Both the position numbers and the translations under genes were made by a program. The notes under the pieces were generated by a model. The model did no database searches. It saw only the letters and a program-made list of their open reading frames with translations, and was not told the origin of the DNA. Of a stretch of 64,000 nucleotides of DNA, positions 39,732 to 49,458 are shown piece by piece. Source of the DNA: Pseudomonas sp. MH9.2 (GTDB lineage: Bacteria > Pseudomonadota > Gammaproteobacteria > Pseudomonadales > Pseudomonadaceae); the NCBI RefSeq assembly GCF_034353875.1, contig NZ_CP133784.1, positions 124,001 to 188,000 of the forward strand, in the 5' to 3' direction. Each line of letters starts with the position of its first letter. Position 1 is the first letter of the stretch.

Positions 39732-42263
39732 TTACTCTTTGCCGCTTTCGATGGCGCGCTGGGCTTGCTCCAGTTTCTCGATATCGGCTTTGCTTAGCTG
39801 AGGCCGGTCGATCTTCAGGGTGATCTTGTTCAGCTTGCCGGTGAAGGTGAACGGCGGCAGATAATCGGCGTCGTTGACCCCGGTGAGGGTGTCAGAGCCG
39901 ATATCCAGACTTTCGTCCCATGCCAGGGTGAAGGGCAAACTGTGGTCCATTTTGTGTTGATCCGCCACCTTGCCATCCACCTTGAGGGTGCCCATACCGC
40001 CGCGACCGACACCGGAGAAATTGTTGAACCCCAGAGTTTCAGCGCCCAGGCCGTCGTACTTGAAGTCGAACTCCAGCACATGCTTACCCGGCGTGAGTGC
40101 GTCGGCACCTTCCCCGCGCACTCGCTCCAGATCGATCAGGTTCCACAGGAACACCGGTTTACTCTTCAGGACATAGAAACCGTAGCCGGCGAAGCGTCCG
40201 CCTTGGGTGATCAGCATGCCTTCGGCGCCGTTTTGCGCAACCTCCACCTCGGCAGTGAAGGTGTAGGAGGTATTCAGCACGCTCGGCGCGTCACCATTGG
40301 GCGTACCAATCAGCGGATGGGTCCAGGTAAACATATTGCGCCCGGCTGTAATGCTCGGTCTCGGGGCGATCATCCGTGGCAGTACCGAGGTATCCAGCGG
40401 CAGTACCTGATACTTGCGCGCCTCGTCCATAAACATGGCCTGCATCTGCTTGAGCTTTTCGGGATGTTGCGTCGCCAGATCGGTGGACTGCGAGTAGTCC
40501 TCGTTCAGGTTGTACAGCTCCCATTCCATCTTCATCGGATCGGTTGCTTTGGCGGTCATGTCCCACGGTGCCCGCACGACCTTGGTACTGGCGATCCAGC
40601 CGTCGTGATAGAGAGCATGGTCGCCCATCATCTCGAAGTACTGGGTCTTGTGGGTAGAGGGCGCTTCGGCGTTGGCCTTGTCGAAGGTGTAGAGCAGGCT
40701 GGTGCCCTCGATCGGTTTCTGGACAATGCCATTCACCAGCTTTGGCGCACTGATGCCGGCGGCCTCCAGGATGGTCGGTACGATGTCGATGACGTGGTGG
40801 AACTGGGAGCGGATGCCGCCCTTGTCAGTGATCCGCGCAGGCCAGGAAATCGCCATGCCCTGGCGCACGCCGCCCATGTGCGAAGCTACCTGCTTGACCC
40901 ACGTGAAGGGCACATCGAAGGCCCAGGCCCAGCCAGCGGCCATGTGGTTATAGGTCTGGTCGGTGCCCCAGGCGTCATAGAATTTCTTCAGCTGCAACTC
41001 GACCGGTATTTGCACGCCGTTGAACATGGCGACTTCGTTGGGTGTACCGAACATCTGCCCTTCAGAGCTGGTGCCATTGTCGCCAGTGATATAGATGATC
41101 AGGGTGTTGTCCTGCTTGCCCATATCCTCGACAGTCTGGATCACCCGGCCAATCTCGTGGTCGGTGTAGGCCTCATAAGCGGCGAACACCTCAGCCTGGC
41201 GGATATACAGCTTCTTCTGGTCGGCGCTCAGGCTGTCCCATTCGGGTAGCAGATCTTTTGGCCAAGGCGTCAGCAGGGTATTCGGCGGGACCACGCCGAG
41301 CTTCTTCTGGTTGGCGAAAATGGTCTCGCGCAGCTGGTTCCAGCCGCCGTCGAAGAGGTGCATGTCGCTGATTTTCTTGATCCACTCCTGCGTCGGGTGG
41401 TGCGGCGCGTGGGTGCCTCCGGGCGCGTAGTAGACAAAGAACGGTCGGTCCGGCGTCAGCGCGTTCATGCGTTGCATGTAGTCGATCGCATCGTCGGCCA
41501 TCCCCGTGGTCAGGTTCCAGCCGGGCTTGCCCTCGAACGGATAGATCGGTGTGGTGTTGCGGAACAGGTTGGGTTGCCACTGATTGGTGTCACCACCGAC
41601 AAAACCGTAGAAGTACTCAAAGCCCATGCCGGTTGGCCACTGATCGAAGGGGCCGGCCTGGCTGGCCTGGAAGGCGGGAGTGTTGTGATCCTTGCCGAAC
41701 CAGGAGGTGTGGTACCCATTCTCCTGCAGTATGCGGCCGACAGTCGCCGTGTCCTTTTCAATGACGCTGTCATAGCCGGGATAGCCGGTGGCGGCTTCTG
41801 AAACAGTCCCGAAGCCGACCGAGTGATGGTTGCGTCCGGTAATGAGCGCTGCGCGGGTAGGCGAGCACAGTGCGGTGGAGTTGAAGTCGTTGAAGCGCAG
41901 GCCGTTGGCCGCGATGCGATCCATGCTCGGCGTCGGGATCACCCCGCCAAAGGTACTGGACACACCATAGCCGGCGTCGTCGGTGATTATCAGCAACACA
42001 TTCGGCGCGCCCTTGGGCGGGACTATCGTCGCCGGCCAGTAGGGTTTTGAGCTTTGCGCGATGTCCGTGATCGAGCCCTCGAACGGCAGGTCGGGCGGGG
42101 GTAGCTGCTGCCCGGAAATCACTCGGGTGGTGCTGGTTGCGCCGGGGGGGCCATTGAGTTGATCGGCGTGTGCGCAGCCGATGAATACACCGAGGCCAAG
42201 GGCGAGGCATCGTAGTAAGGGGTGGACAGTTCGCCGAGCTGAGGTTGAACGAGGGACACTCAT
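39732..42263 (-). CDS. Exported sulfatase (arylsulfatase type, formylglycine-dependent)
   Basis: An 843-residue type I sulfatase. The CSPTR motif in STALCSPTRAALITGRN supplies the cysteine converted to formylglycine. Metal-binding LLIITDDAGYG near residue 90 and YITGDNGTSSEG complete the active site. An N-terminal signal (RRTVHPLLRCLALGLGVFIG, cleavage near AHA) predicts export; the RRTVH is a weak Tat-like motif. A C-terminal extension of about 250 residues follows the catalytic domain. The ATG at 42263 has GGAG six bases upstream. Divergent from a formylglycine-generating enzyme, its likely activator. The natural sulfate ester is unknown. Confidence 0.9.
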   Translation of the reverse strand: MSVPRSTSARRTVHPLLRCLALGLGVFIGCAHADQLNGPPGATSTTRVISGQQLPPPDLPFEGSITDIAQSSKPYWPATIVPPKGAPNVLLIITDDAGYGVSSTFGGVIPTPSMDRIAANGLRFNDFNSTALCSPTRAALITGRNHHSVGFGTVSEAATGYPGYDSVIEKDTATVGRILQENGYHTSWFGKDHNTPAFQASQAGPFDQWPTGMGFEYFYGFVGGDTNQWQPNLFRNTTPIYPFEGKPGWNLTTGMADDAIDYMQRMNALTPDRPFFVYYAPGGTHAPHHPTQEWIKKISDMHLFDGGWNQLRETIFANQKKLGVVPPNTLLTPWPKDLLPEWDSLSADQKKLYIRQAEVFAAYEAYTDHEIGRVIQTVEDMGKQDNTLIIYITGDNGTSSEGQMFGTPNEVAMFNGVQIPVELQLKKFYDAWGTDQTYNHMAAGWAWAFDVPFTWVKQVASHMGGVRQGMAISWPARITDKGGIRSQFHHVIDIVPTILEAAGISAPKLVNGIVQKPIEGTSLLYTFDKANAEAPSTHKTQYFEMMGDHALYHDGWIASTKVVRAPWDMTAKATDPMKMEWELYNLNEDYSQSTDLATQHPEKLKQMQAMFMDEARKYQVLPLDTSVLPRMIAPRPSITAGRNMFTWTHPLIGTPNGDAPSVLNTSYTFTAEVEVAQNGAEGMLITQGGRFAGYGFYVLKSKPVFLWNLIDLERVRGEGADALTPGKHVLEFDFKYDGLGAETLGFNNFSGVGRGGMGTLKVDGKVADQHKMDHSLPFTLAWDESLDIGSDTLTGVNDADYLPPFTFTGKLNKITLKIDRPQLSKADIEKLEQAQRAIESGKE

Positions 42264-42534
42264 CATGTGCTCCGGTGCGGGCATGCGCCGCTACGTGTCG
42301 GTTACTGCTCAGGCTGATGATAGCTTTTGGTTCAAATTTGGCTCGGGTTGTCCTGTTTTAACCGACAGCCGTAAGCCTGATCAATCTCGCCGTGCGGCTC
42401 GCTGGCGCTGAAGTTCTGGCGCTGTCTGTAACCCGTATGCCCTTTGACAAGAGAGGTACGGTGTCTATAACTGATCCTGACGTCAGAAAGGCTGAGCAAT
42501 GACCTCAGCCTGAAGGAAACCAAGGGGCGCACAA

Positions 42535-43650
42535 ATGCTTGTCAGGAAACGGCGCTGGGGCATTGCCATAGTCGCAGTCGGGGTAGTGTCTGCCTGCCTG
42601 GCTTTTGCTGTGAATCAGTACATTCGTGGTCCATCGCCTTTGACGCTGGGTGATGGGAAAAATGGCCCTTTGGATATGGTCTGGATTCCTCCCGGTGAAT
42701 TCTTGATGGGGAGCGATCATAAGAAGGCGCGACCCAATGAGGGGCCTGCCCATAAGGTTCGACTCGATGGTTATTGGATTGACCGCAACGACGTTACCAA
42801 CGCAGATTACGCCCGTTTTATTTCTGAAACACATTACGTGACCACTGCCGAACGCAAACCCAAATGGGATGATCTGAAAGTACAGCTATCACCTGGTACG
42901 CCAGAACCGGATGACAGCGTCATGGTGCCCGGGGCATTGGTTTTTGTGGGCGCAGACAGGCCAATCCCCCTGAATGATTTCAGCCAGTGGTGGGCGTTTG
43001 TCCAGGGGGCTGACTGGCGCCACCCGTCTGGCCCCGACAGTACAATCGAAGGCAAGGAAACCCATCCGGTCGTTCAGGTTTCACATGAGGATGCAGAGGC
43101 GTACGCAAAGTGGGCACACAAGCGCCTGTTGACCGAGGCTGAATGGGAATACGCCGCAAGAGGCGGGCTGGAACAAGCGGACTATGCATGGGGGAGTGAT
43201 TTCACGCCGGGCGGCGAAAAGATGGCCAATACCTGGAATGAGGTACAACCGTTCCCTGTTACAGGGTCCCGCAATAAATTCAAGATTGGCACCCAGCCTG
43301 TAGGCAGTTACAGGCCCAACGCTTATGGGCTGTACGACATGTCAGGGAACGTTTGGCAGTGGATCGCCGATTGGTATCGCGCTGATGCGTTCAGAGTAGG
43401 GCTCAAGCTTCAGCCGGCTGGCGAAGTATCGTTTAACCCGATGGGTCCGCTCCAGAGTTATGACCCGGCACTCGGGGTAACAGCCAATGCACCGCAGCGT
43501 GTGATTCGCGGTGGATCTTTTCTTTGCAGTGACAGCTACTGCACGAGCTTTCGAACCAGCGCCAGGCAGGGGGCGGATCCGATGAATGCCATGTCGCACC
43601 TCGGGTTTCGCTTGGCGATGAGTAATGATCAATGGGGAAAAAGCCGCTGA
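42535..43650 (+). CDS. Formylglycine-generating enzyme (SUMF1 family), predicted lipoprotein
   Basis: A 371-residue FGE-sulfatase domain protein. WIPPGEFLMGSD, LLTEAEWEYAARGG, DMSGNVWQWIADW and RVIRGGSFLCSDSYC are family signatures, and the two active-site cysteines of FGE are present in LCSDSYC. The N terminus is a basic hydrophobic signal with a VSAC lipobox at residues 18-21, so the enzyme should be a lipid-anchored periplasmic protein, whereas well-studied aerobic bacterial FGEs are cytosolic. It is divergent from the sulfatase at 39732-42263 across 271 bases, consistent with a maturation pair. Confidence 0.88.
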   Translation: MLVRKRRWGIAIVAVGVVSACLAFAVNQYIRGPSPLTLGDGKNGPLDMVWIPPGEFLMGSDHKKARPNEGPAHKVRLDGYWIDRNDVTNADYARFISETHYVTTAERKPKWDDLKVQLSPGTPEPDDSVMVPGALVFVGADRPIPLNDFSQWWAFVQGADWRHPSGPDSTIEGKETHPVVQVSHEDAEAYAKWAHKRLLTEAEWEYAARGGLEQADYAWGSDFTPGGEKMANTWNEVQPFPVTGSRNKFKIGTQPVGSYRPNAYGLYDMSGNVWQWIADWYRADAFRVGLKLQPAGEVSFNPMGPLQSYDPALGVTANAPQRVIRGGSFLCSDSYCTSFRTSARQGADPMNAMSHLGFRLAMSNDQWGKSR

Positions 43651-43844
43651 ATGCGATACGCAGGCGCGAAGAAGGTATAGCGGTTTATCAACGCGGTAGC
43701 GCCGCAACGACGTTCTGGCGGCTGGGGGAGGGCAGAGGGCAAACCGCGCAACACTTTGTTAGCGTGAAGACACGTTATGATGAGCCCGCCCGGCGCTGAT
43801 CCTTCAAGTCACGGGCACGCCTTAGTCCCGGAGTCAGATACGTA

Positions 43845-44567
43845 ATGTCCACCATCACCCTCTTTGAAACCCCGCCGCCCGAGTCCATCAAAAGCCAGAT
43901 TTTGCAGATGGTCGTCGATTACGTAACCGACATTAGTATGGTGGCGATCGCACCGAGCAATCCCCTCTACAACCTGTATCAATACGGTATCGGATACGAG
44001 GTTCATCTCTATCTGGACGCTATGGACGGCTCCAAAGGTATTCCGGTCGAGTTGATCGTAGCGTTGGATGCTCAGGACCCTTGCGCAGTCGTCGGCTTCT
44101 TGCTGTATCTGCCAGTGAAGAACGATCCAGAAGCCTGTGCAGTGGCCTATATGGCTGTGCAGGCAAGTCACCGACGTCGGGGTGTTGCGCGCGCGATGCT
44201 GCAGGAAATGGTCGGTCGATACCCTCATGCCGAGCTGGCCTGCTTCGTTGCCAAGGTGCCGTATTTCGAGTCAATGAGGTTTCAGGTTGTGGGCGTGCGC
44301 GGTCCTCAGGTGCTCATGAATACCCGTGACCACGGTACGGACAGCCTGTTGGCGGTGCTGGACGTAGCGCCTATCTATAAAACTGTGGAGGTGCGGCAGA
44401 TTCATACTTATCTGCTTCAGCAACATGGGAAAAAAGCGATGGTGGATGCCGAGAAGCAGCGCGACCGACATCTCGACCAAATGACACGTCACGCGAAGGC
44501 CTTTGTGCTGGAGCGTCTTGGAGAGGCTGCGGCGCAAAACAGCGGGCGTGGGCCACGCGTGCTCTAG
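43845..44567 (+). CDS. GNAT-family acetyltransferase with C-terminal extension
   Basis: A 240-residue protein. Residues about 40-160 form a GNAT fold, with the acetyl-CoA loop in AVQASHRRRGVARAMLQEM. The last 80 residues are a helical charged extension (MVDAEKQRDRHLDQMTRHAK) not typical of the core family. The substrate is unknown. GGAGTCAGATACGTA precedes the ATG. The CAP gene converges from the right with an 18-base gap. Confidence 0.82.
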   Translation: MSTITLFETPPPESIKSQILQMVVDYVTDISMVAIAPSNPLYNLYQYGIGYEVHLYLDAMDGSKGIPVELIVALDAQDPCAVVGFLLYLPVKNDPEACAVAYMAVQASHRRRGVARAMLQEMVGRYPHAELACFVAKVPYFESMRFQVVGVRGPQVLMNTRDHGTDSLLAVLDVAPIYKTVEVRQIHTYLLQQHGKKAMVDAEKQRDRHLDQMTRHAKAFVLERLGEAAAQNSGRGPRVL

Positions 44568-44585
44568 GATGATGCGTTCAGGCAC

Positions 44586-45437
44586 TCACTGCGAGCCGAA
44601 CATAGCCGTCCAGTAAATCCCCGCATCACTCTTCGGATCAACCGCATAGGCTGCGCCCAGCTCGCGGAATTGTGGGTTCATCAGGTTGGCGCAGTGACCG
44701 GAGCTGGCGAGCCAGCCATCGACCACCTTGCGCGCGATGTCCTGCCCGGCGGCAATGTTTTCGCCGATTTGCTGACCGACGTAGCCTGCCAGTTCAGCCC
44801 GGTCGCCCGGTGTGTGGCCATCGCGGCCTTTATGATCAAAGAAGTTGTTGTTAGCCATTGCTCGGGCATGGTTCTCGGCTGCCGTCGCGAGCATCGCGTT
44901 CCAGGTCAGCGGTGTCGTGGCCGCAAAGGATTGGGCGCCGCACTGGCGCGGCCGCGTGCGTGCGGTGTTGATCATTTCGAGGAGCTTCTGTCCTTCCGCT
45001 TGCCAGTCGCCCAAGCGCCCAGCCAACAGCGGACGCGCCAGCACGATGCGCCACTCACGGCCCTCCTGGCTCACGCCGATATCGACGAATTGCGGGTCCA
45101 GCACGACTTGGCAAAAGCTCTCTCGCACAGCCGTCATGGCCGACTGCGCATCACGCGGCCCGGACAGGCTGATCGCCTGCACGTTGACCATCGGATAGGT
45201 CGCCCGCGCCAGCGCCTGCTGCAGGTCTCCGACACTATTGGCGGGCAGGACCAGGCGCGGATCGGACGCTAGCGGTGGCAACTCCTGGGATGCCTGGCCC
45301 GCGCAGCGCTGCACTTGGCTGCGGTAAGCGTTGATCGACTCGACCAGTTGGGTGTCCTCGGTCGCCACGGCAGTGGCGGCGCACACCAGGCCCAGGGACA
45401 ATGCGGCAATACGCATAACGGATGATAGGACGCGCAT
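44586..45437 (-). CDS. CAP-domain (SCP/PR-1 type) secreted protein
   Basis: A 283-residue protein with a signal peptide (MRIAALSLGLVCAATAVA from the second Met) and a C-terminal CAP domain of about residues 150-283. LTWNAMLATAAENHARAMAN, FFDHKGRDGHTPGDRAELA, GENIAAG and WLASSGHCANLMNP are the classic CAP motifs with the His/Glu site. The N-terminal half is a separate unrecognised domain. It would act in the periplasm or outside the cell. Function of bacterial CAP proteins is mostly unknown. Confidence 0.88.
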   Translation of the reverse strand: MRVLSSVMRIAALSLGLVCAATAVATEDTQLVESINAYRSQVQRCAGQASQELPPLASDPRLVLPANSVGDLQQALARATYPMVNVQAISLSGPRDAQSAMTAVRESFCQVVLDPQFVDIGVSQEGREWRIVLARPLLAGRLGDWQAEGQKLLEMINTARTRPRQCGAQSFAATTPLTWNAMLATAAENHARAMANNNFFDHKGRDGHTPGDRAELAGYVGQQIGENIAAGQDIARKVVDGWLASSGHCANLMNPQFRELGAAYAVDPKSDAGIYWTAMFGSQ

Positions 45438-45571
45438 GGAAGTCTCTCTTTAACTGACTGCGCCCATGATGCGCGATTTCGCCCCACCTAGCGCAACGCC
45501 TTTTCACGTCGAACCGAAAATCGTTTGGCAGATGCGACATATTTCGCGTCAGGTGACATCAAGTCAAAGGG

Positions 45572-46342
45572 TCAATCGTATTCCGCTTCCTGATGCTCTC
45601 CCAACAGACGCCGCTGACGTGGCGAGGCCGCCGCCAACACTATGGGGTTGAAGCGCCAGAGCAGGTAGGGCGAGAATTTCTGTGCCACCATGCGTCGGCC
45701 GTAGTGCACCTGCAACAGGTAGCGCGTGCGGTCGAGGGTTCGGTTGTTGCTACCTGCGTGCCACAGTTCGCTACGGAACATCAGTACGTCCCCGGCCTGG
45801 CACAGCACCGGCTGCGCAGTACGGCCCTGCCACTGGTTTTCACCGTCAGTCGGCGGACGCCCGGCCCGGTGGCTACCCGGGATAACCCGAGTGGGGCTGA
45901 GGTCTGCATCAATATCGTCGAGGTAGAGGTGCGCGGTGCAGATCTGCATCGGCAACTCGAAGGAGGGGTTGGCCAGCAGGCTTTGCGGCAGCTCCATCAC
46001 CAGGTAGTCCAGATGCAGTTCGGTACCGACGAAGCCGGGATGGCAGCGCCAGGCGGTCTGGCCGATGATGTGGCAATCGGTTCCTAGAGCAGCCTCGGCC
46101 AGCTCGATGATCCCGCTCAGGTCGAGAAACGGCAGCCACAACGGGTCGCGGTTGAACACGCACTTGTAATGATCGAGCAGGCCGCTGTAGTCCCAATGCT
46201 GCGGGTCAAGGCAGTCGATAGCCTTGCGCAGCGTGGTTATTTGCGAACCCTCCAGCACTCCGGGCAGCAGTACGAAGCCGTCTTGGTGCAACGCCTCAAG
46301 ACGGCTGGCGGTCATTGATGACAATATCTCTGTGGCGGTCAT
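45572..46342 (-). CDS. Phytanoyl-CoA dioxygenase (PhyH) family protein
   Basis: A 256-residue Fe(II)/2-oxoglutarate-dependent dioxygenase of the PhyH type. The iron-binding HLDYL (HxD) and the later His in ELWHAGSNNRTLDRTRYLLQ with its Arg for 2-oxoglutarate are visible, with TRVIPGSHRAGRPPTDGEN between. The natural substrate cannot be told; family members hydroxylate small metabolites. It stands alone, divergent from the SleB-type hydrolase gene. No signal peptide. Confidence 0.85.
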   Translation of the reverse strand: MTATEILSSMTASRLEALHQDGFVLLPGVLEGSQITTLRKAIDCLDPQHWDYSGLLDHYKCVFNRDPLWLPFLDLSGIIELAEAALGTDCHIIGQTAWRCHPGFVGTELHLDYLVMELPQSLLANPSFELPMQICTAHLYLDDIDADLSPTRVIPGSHRAGRPPTDGENQWQGRTAQPVLCQAGDVLMFRSELWHAGSNNRTLDRTRYLLQVHYGRRMVAQKFSPYLLWRFNPIVLAAASPRQRRLLGEHQEAEYD

Positions 46343-46490
46343 GTCGCGCCCCCGGAAAACGCAGATAGCGCCAACTCATACTGGCACTGAGGGCTTTTCA
46401 CCAGTGGCCGAGTGGTCAGCTGACAGCAAAAGCGTAGCATGTAGTCTGTTGGAATGATTTGACCACTACATGAGTCAAGAAGGTTCGACT

Positions 46491-47111
46491 ATGCGCCTCA
46501 TAGGGATAGCAATCTGCTTCGCAATAGCCCTTCTCGGGAAGCCGGCGATTGCGGCTGACCAAGAGCAAAATAAAGAAGCGGCGGTGGACAAAGCCCAGGT
46601 CCTGGAGCAGAAAGCTGCAGAGAAGGGGAGCGCGACACCTGCGCCCAAGGCCGAGGCCATCACGCAACCTGAAGCGCAGGCGGTCGATCCAGTAGGGAAA
46701 GCACCTTTGGACGATGCAATTACCTGTCTTGCACGCTCCGTCTACTGGGAAGCCAAAGGCGGGGCCTCTGCCGACATGGAAGCCGTCGCCAGCGTTGTCA
46801 TGAACCGACTTGGCCATGAGGGCTTTCCAGATACGGTGTGCGCGGTGGTCAAGCAAGGCTCTGAAAAGCATGCCTGTCAGTTTTCGTGGTGGTGTGATGG
46901 GCGTTCGGATCAGGTAGAAGAGGACGCTCCTTATGCGATTGCCAAGGAAATAGCGCGAAAAGCGCTCAACCAAGAACTCACAGACCGAACCCACGGCGCT
47001 ATGTATTTCCACGGCAAGAACGTGTCGCCCGACTGGGCCAAGGACTATATCAAAACAGCCGAGACCGGGAAGTTTCTCTTCTATAAGCCTCACGATGGCA
47101 CAGCACGATAG
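46491..47111 (+). CDS. SleB/CwlJ-type cell wall hydrolase
   Basis: A 206-residue secreted protein. The signal peptide is MRLIGIAICFAIALLGKPAI cleaved near AIA-AD. A lysine/alanine/glutamate-rich spacer follows, then a Hydrolase_2 domain from about residue 80 (LARSVYWEAKGGASADMEAV, VVMNRLGHEGFPDTVCAVV, CQFSWWCDG). The glutamate in YWEAKG is the expected catalytic acid. AGAAGG precedes ATG 46491, which fits the signal peptide better than the start at 46470. A role in peptidoglycan remodelling is likely. Confidence 0.88.
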   Translation: MRLIGIAICFAIALLGKPAIAADQEQNKEAAVDKAQVLEQKAAEKGSATPAPKAEAITQPEAQAVDPVGKAPLDDAITCLARSVYWEAKGGASADMEAVASVVMNRLGHEGFPDTVCAVVKQGSEKHACQFSWWCDGRSDQVEEDAPYAIAKEIARKALNQELTDRTHGAMYFHGKNVSPDWAKDYIKTAETGKFLFYKPHDGTAR

Positions 47112-47158
47112 GCCTTGGCTGAGCAGACAATACCTATCCGAATGGGCGGGGCGGGCGT

Positions 47159-47704
47159 CTACGAAACCAGAGGCCATTCGGCCAGCGGTCGATAGCGGCC
47201 TTTGTGCGACTCGAATAGGATGAGGTGTCTGGCGCTTAGGTGAAAGTCTGGTGGAGTGTTGGACTCAGGGACAGGTGCTCGATAGTCCCGCATCAAGGTC
47301 AGGTGAGGGCGAAACTCACGGGTGGCGTCCACAAACCCAAGGGGTAACAGCGCCTGTTGCAAGGCATAGACCAGCTGGCGTAAAACCCGTGGCGACTGTG
47401 CTGGAGCGAGTAATAAAACGTTGGATTGAGGCCATACATCCAGGCGGTCGAGAGGTACAGTCCACGGCCTGCCTGGCGTTCTAATCCGTGCGGCAGCGGC
47501 GCAGATGTCCGGGATTTGGCTCACAGCAACAGAGCCCAGAAACATCAGCGTCAAATGAAAATTTTCCGCAGGCACTGGGCGTCCGCCGCTTAGCTCAAGA
47601 GCGCTTCGCCATTGGGCGATGGCCCGGCGTTGTGCATCTGCGCAGGGCAGGGCGAAAAACAGACGCTTGAGCGGTTCGCCTTGCTCACGAGCTTCACGAC
47701 CCAT
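47159..47704 (-). CDS. thpR: RNA 2',3'-cyclic phosphodiesterase (2'-5' RNA ligase family)
   Basis: A 181-residue 2H phosphoesterase. The two HxTx motifs are ENFHLTLMFLGSV and EFRPHLTLMRDYR, about 85 residues apart, as in ThpR. These enzymes open 2',3'-cyclic phosphates or act on 2'-5' bonds in RNA. ATG 47704 has GGAGGGG upstream at good spacing; the longer frame from 47779 lacks this. Stand-alone gene. Confidence 0.9.
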   Translation of the reverse strand: MGREAREQGEPLKRLFFALPCADAQRRAIAQWRSALELSGGRPVPAENFHLTLMFLGSVAVSQIPDICAAAARIRTPGRPWTVPLDRLDVWPQSNVLLLAPAQSPRVLRQLVYALQQALLPLGFVDATREFRPHLTLMRDYRAPVPESNTPPDFHLSARHLILFESHKGRYRPLAEWPLVS

Positions 47705-47789
47705 GCCTTGCCCCTCCAGGTCGCAGTTTGACTTGGTTGAAATGAGTGCCATTTGATCACTCACGATAGCGCAAAGCATCCGGTCAGGC

Positions 47790-48170
47790 TCACGCTACCG
47801 TAAGGCCCAGGCCGGACAGCAACATCCCGGCCTGGGCTCTCGAGATGATCGATCCCTTGAACAGCTTGGCGTCAGTCAGCTTCAGCCCTTGAAGACTGGT
47901 ATCGCGCAGATCCGCATTGTCGAACCGCGCACCGTTCACTCGGGCATTGGCCAGGCTGCCACCGACGAACACCGCATGGCGAAAGTCGGCATCAGTCAGC
48001 TCCGCATCGGACAGATCAAGGTTGTCGATTTCCGTCTTGTAGAACGAGAACCCCGGCAAATACGCGCCAATAAGAAGCGTATCGCTGAACGTCATGCCAA
48101 GCGCCGACACTTGGGTGAAGTTGGCTTCGGTCAGCTTACAGCCGGTGAAGCTTGCCTGATTCGGCTCAGT
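47790..48170 (-). pseudogene. Pentapeptide-repeat protein, 5'-truncated
   Basis: Pentapeptide repeats of the A(D/N)LxX type run through the frame (ADFRHAVFVGGSLANARVNG, ARFDNADLRDTSLQGLKL). Coding signal continues upstream of the GTG at 48110 to about 48170 (TEPNQASFTGCKLTEANFTQ) with no usable start codon, so the 5' part is lost. The remaining coil is about 125 residues. Function unknown. Confidence 0.7.
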
Positions 48171-48284
48171 GGGGAGGGTCGTACGCCTGCGGCGCTGTGC
48201 TGCATGTTGGTATCCAGGGCAAAGCTGTTAGCATGCTGGCTTCAAGCCATCATGGCGTGTCATTCGGAAAAGGAGTTTGCCCCC

Positions 48285-48674
48285 ATGTCGCAAAACATCA
48301 GCATCGCCGTGATCGGCGCAGGCCGTACCGGCTCACCGCTGCTGCGTGAACTGCTGCAGTATGACTACATTCAGGTTCTCGGTGTCGCGGACCTTGATCC
48401 CAACTCCACCGGGATGACCTTGGCCCGCGAGCAGCAGATCCCCTGCTTCTCGGACCCGATAGCGATGGTCGAGGCCGTTGGCGAGGTGGATATCCTGGTT
48501 GAGGTCAGTGGTGATCGGGACCTAAAGGCAAAGATCAAGCAGCACTACGAAACTGCGGGCAACCGCCACACCATTATCTTGCATGACCTGGTGGCGCGGC
48601 TGGTGATTAGCCTCTGCGATCGTAGCCCGACCCTGGTGCCATCGCGACATCCCGACGATCACGGTATTGGCTGA
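48285..48674 (+). CDS. NAD-binding homoserine-dehydrogenase-like domain protein
   Basis: A 129-residue protein with an N-terminal Rossmann motif GAGRTGSPLLRELL and a following VLGVADLDPNSTGM segment. It resembles the NAD-binding domain of homoserine dehydrogenase or GFO/IDH proteins but lacks a catalytic domain. AAAAGGAG lies upstream of ATG 48285. It could be a regulator-like stand-alone domain. The end (SRHPDDHGIG) is not conserved and may mark truncation. Confidence 0.7.
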   Translation: MSQNISIAVIGAGRTGSPLLRELLQYDYIQVLGVADLDPNSTGMTLAREQQIPCFSDPIAMVEAVGEVDILVEVSGDRDLKAKIKQHYETAGNRHTIILHDLVARLVISLCDRSPTLVPSRHPDDHGIG

Positions 48675-48774
48675 GGGCGCGCGTTACGGGTAGAGATCCA
48701 CCCAAAGCTGACGCCCAGGCTATGGAAAGTAAATCTACCCCGTTTTCCCGGGATCGATAAACCGGACAATAGCC

Positions 48775-49203
48775 TTACTCCTTGAGTGTTTTTTTCAGGT
48801 AGTAGCGCTGGTGTCCGGGCGGGCAATCTTCCAGCACGCCCATTATCTGGAAGCCCTGCTTCTGATAGAAGTCGGGCGCCTGGAAGCTGTAGGTGTAGAG
48901 GAACAAGCCCTTACAACCCCGACGTTGCGCTTCATCCTCTGCTCTCTTCAGCAACTTACCGCCTAGACCATGGCTGCGCAGGGTATCGTTCAACCAAAGA
49001 TAGTCAATGTAGAGCCAGCCCATCCCGAAATGGCCGAACATGCCTCCTATTACCTGGCCGCCGCTATCGCGGGCATAGAGCTGGAAATCCTCGTAGGCGT
49101 AGGGGCCTATCTGCTCCACATTGAAGCGTTCCAGACCTTGGCGCACCACAGCCATGGCCTCGGCATCAGCGCCTAAGCTGAAACAGTAAGGGGTATCGGT
49201 CAT
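48775..49203 (-). CDS. GNAT-family N-acetyltransferase
   Basis: A 142-residue GNAT protein with YIDYLWLNDTLRSHGLGGKL containing the acetyl-CoA loop (RSHGLGGKL) and the YSFQAPDFYQKQGFQIMG end typical of the family. AGGAGAACTT precedes ATG 49203, so the longer frame from 49248 is not used. Substrate unknown; such proteins acetylate small molecules or ribosomal targets. Confidence 0.86.
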   Translation of the reverse strand: MTDTPYCFSLGADAEAMAVVRQGLERFNVEQIGPYAYEDFQLYARDSGGQVIGGMFGHFGMGWLYIDYLWLNDTLRSHGLGGKLLKRAEDEAQRRGCKGLFLYTYSFQAPDFYQKQGFQIMGVLEDCPPGHQRYYLKKTLKE

Positions 49204-49458
49204 AAGTTCTCCTGTGCGGCGTTGTCGGCAGAAATCAATACGCGGCATGATTGTAAACGCTGGATGGCGATGCTGCTTGCGCGACGACTCGCTTGCAAAA
49301 CGCCGCGATCTCCAATGGATTGATCGGCCGACACGACTAATCCCCCTCGCAACTGATATTCACCCTGCAACTTTCCCGCAGGTTGCGCTCATGCATCAAT
49401 AACCATTAGGGTTGACGACAACTGAGTCGCCCGGCGTGAATTACCCAAGGAGAGTTTT

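Noticed and set aside
39942..41249. Long plus-strand open frame (435 codons) opposite the sulfatase
   Set aside because: Shadow of the sulfatase; no motif and the sense strand is unambiguous.
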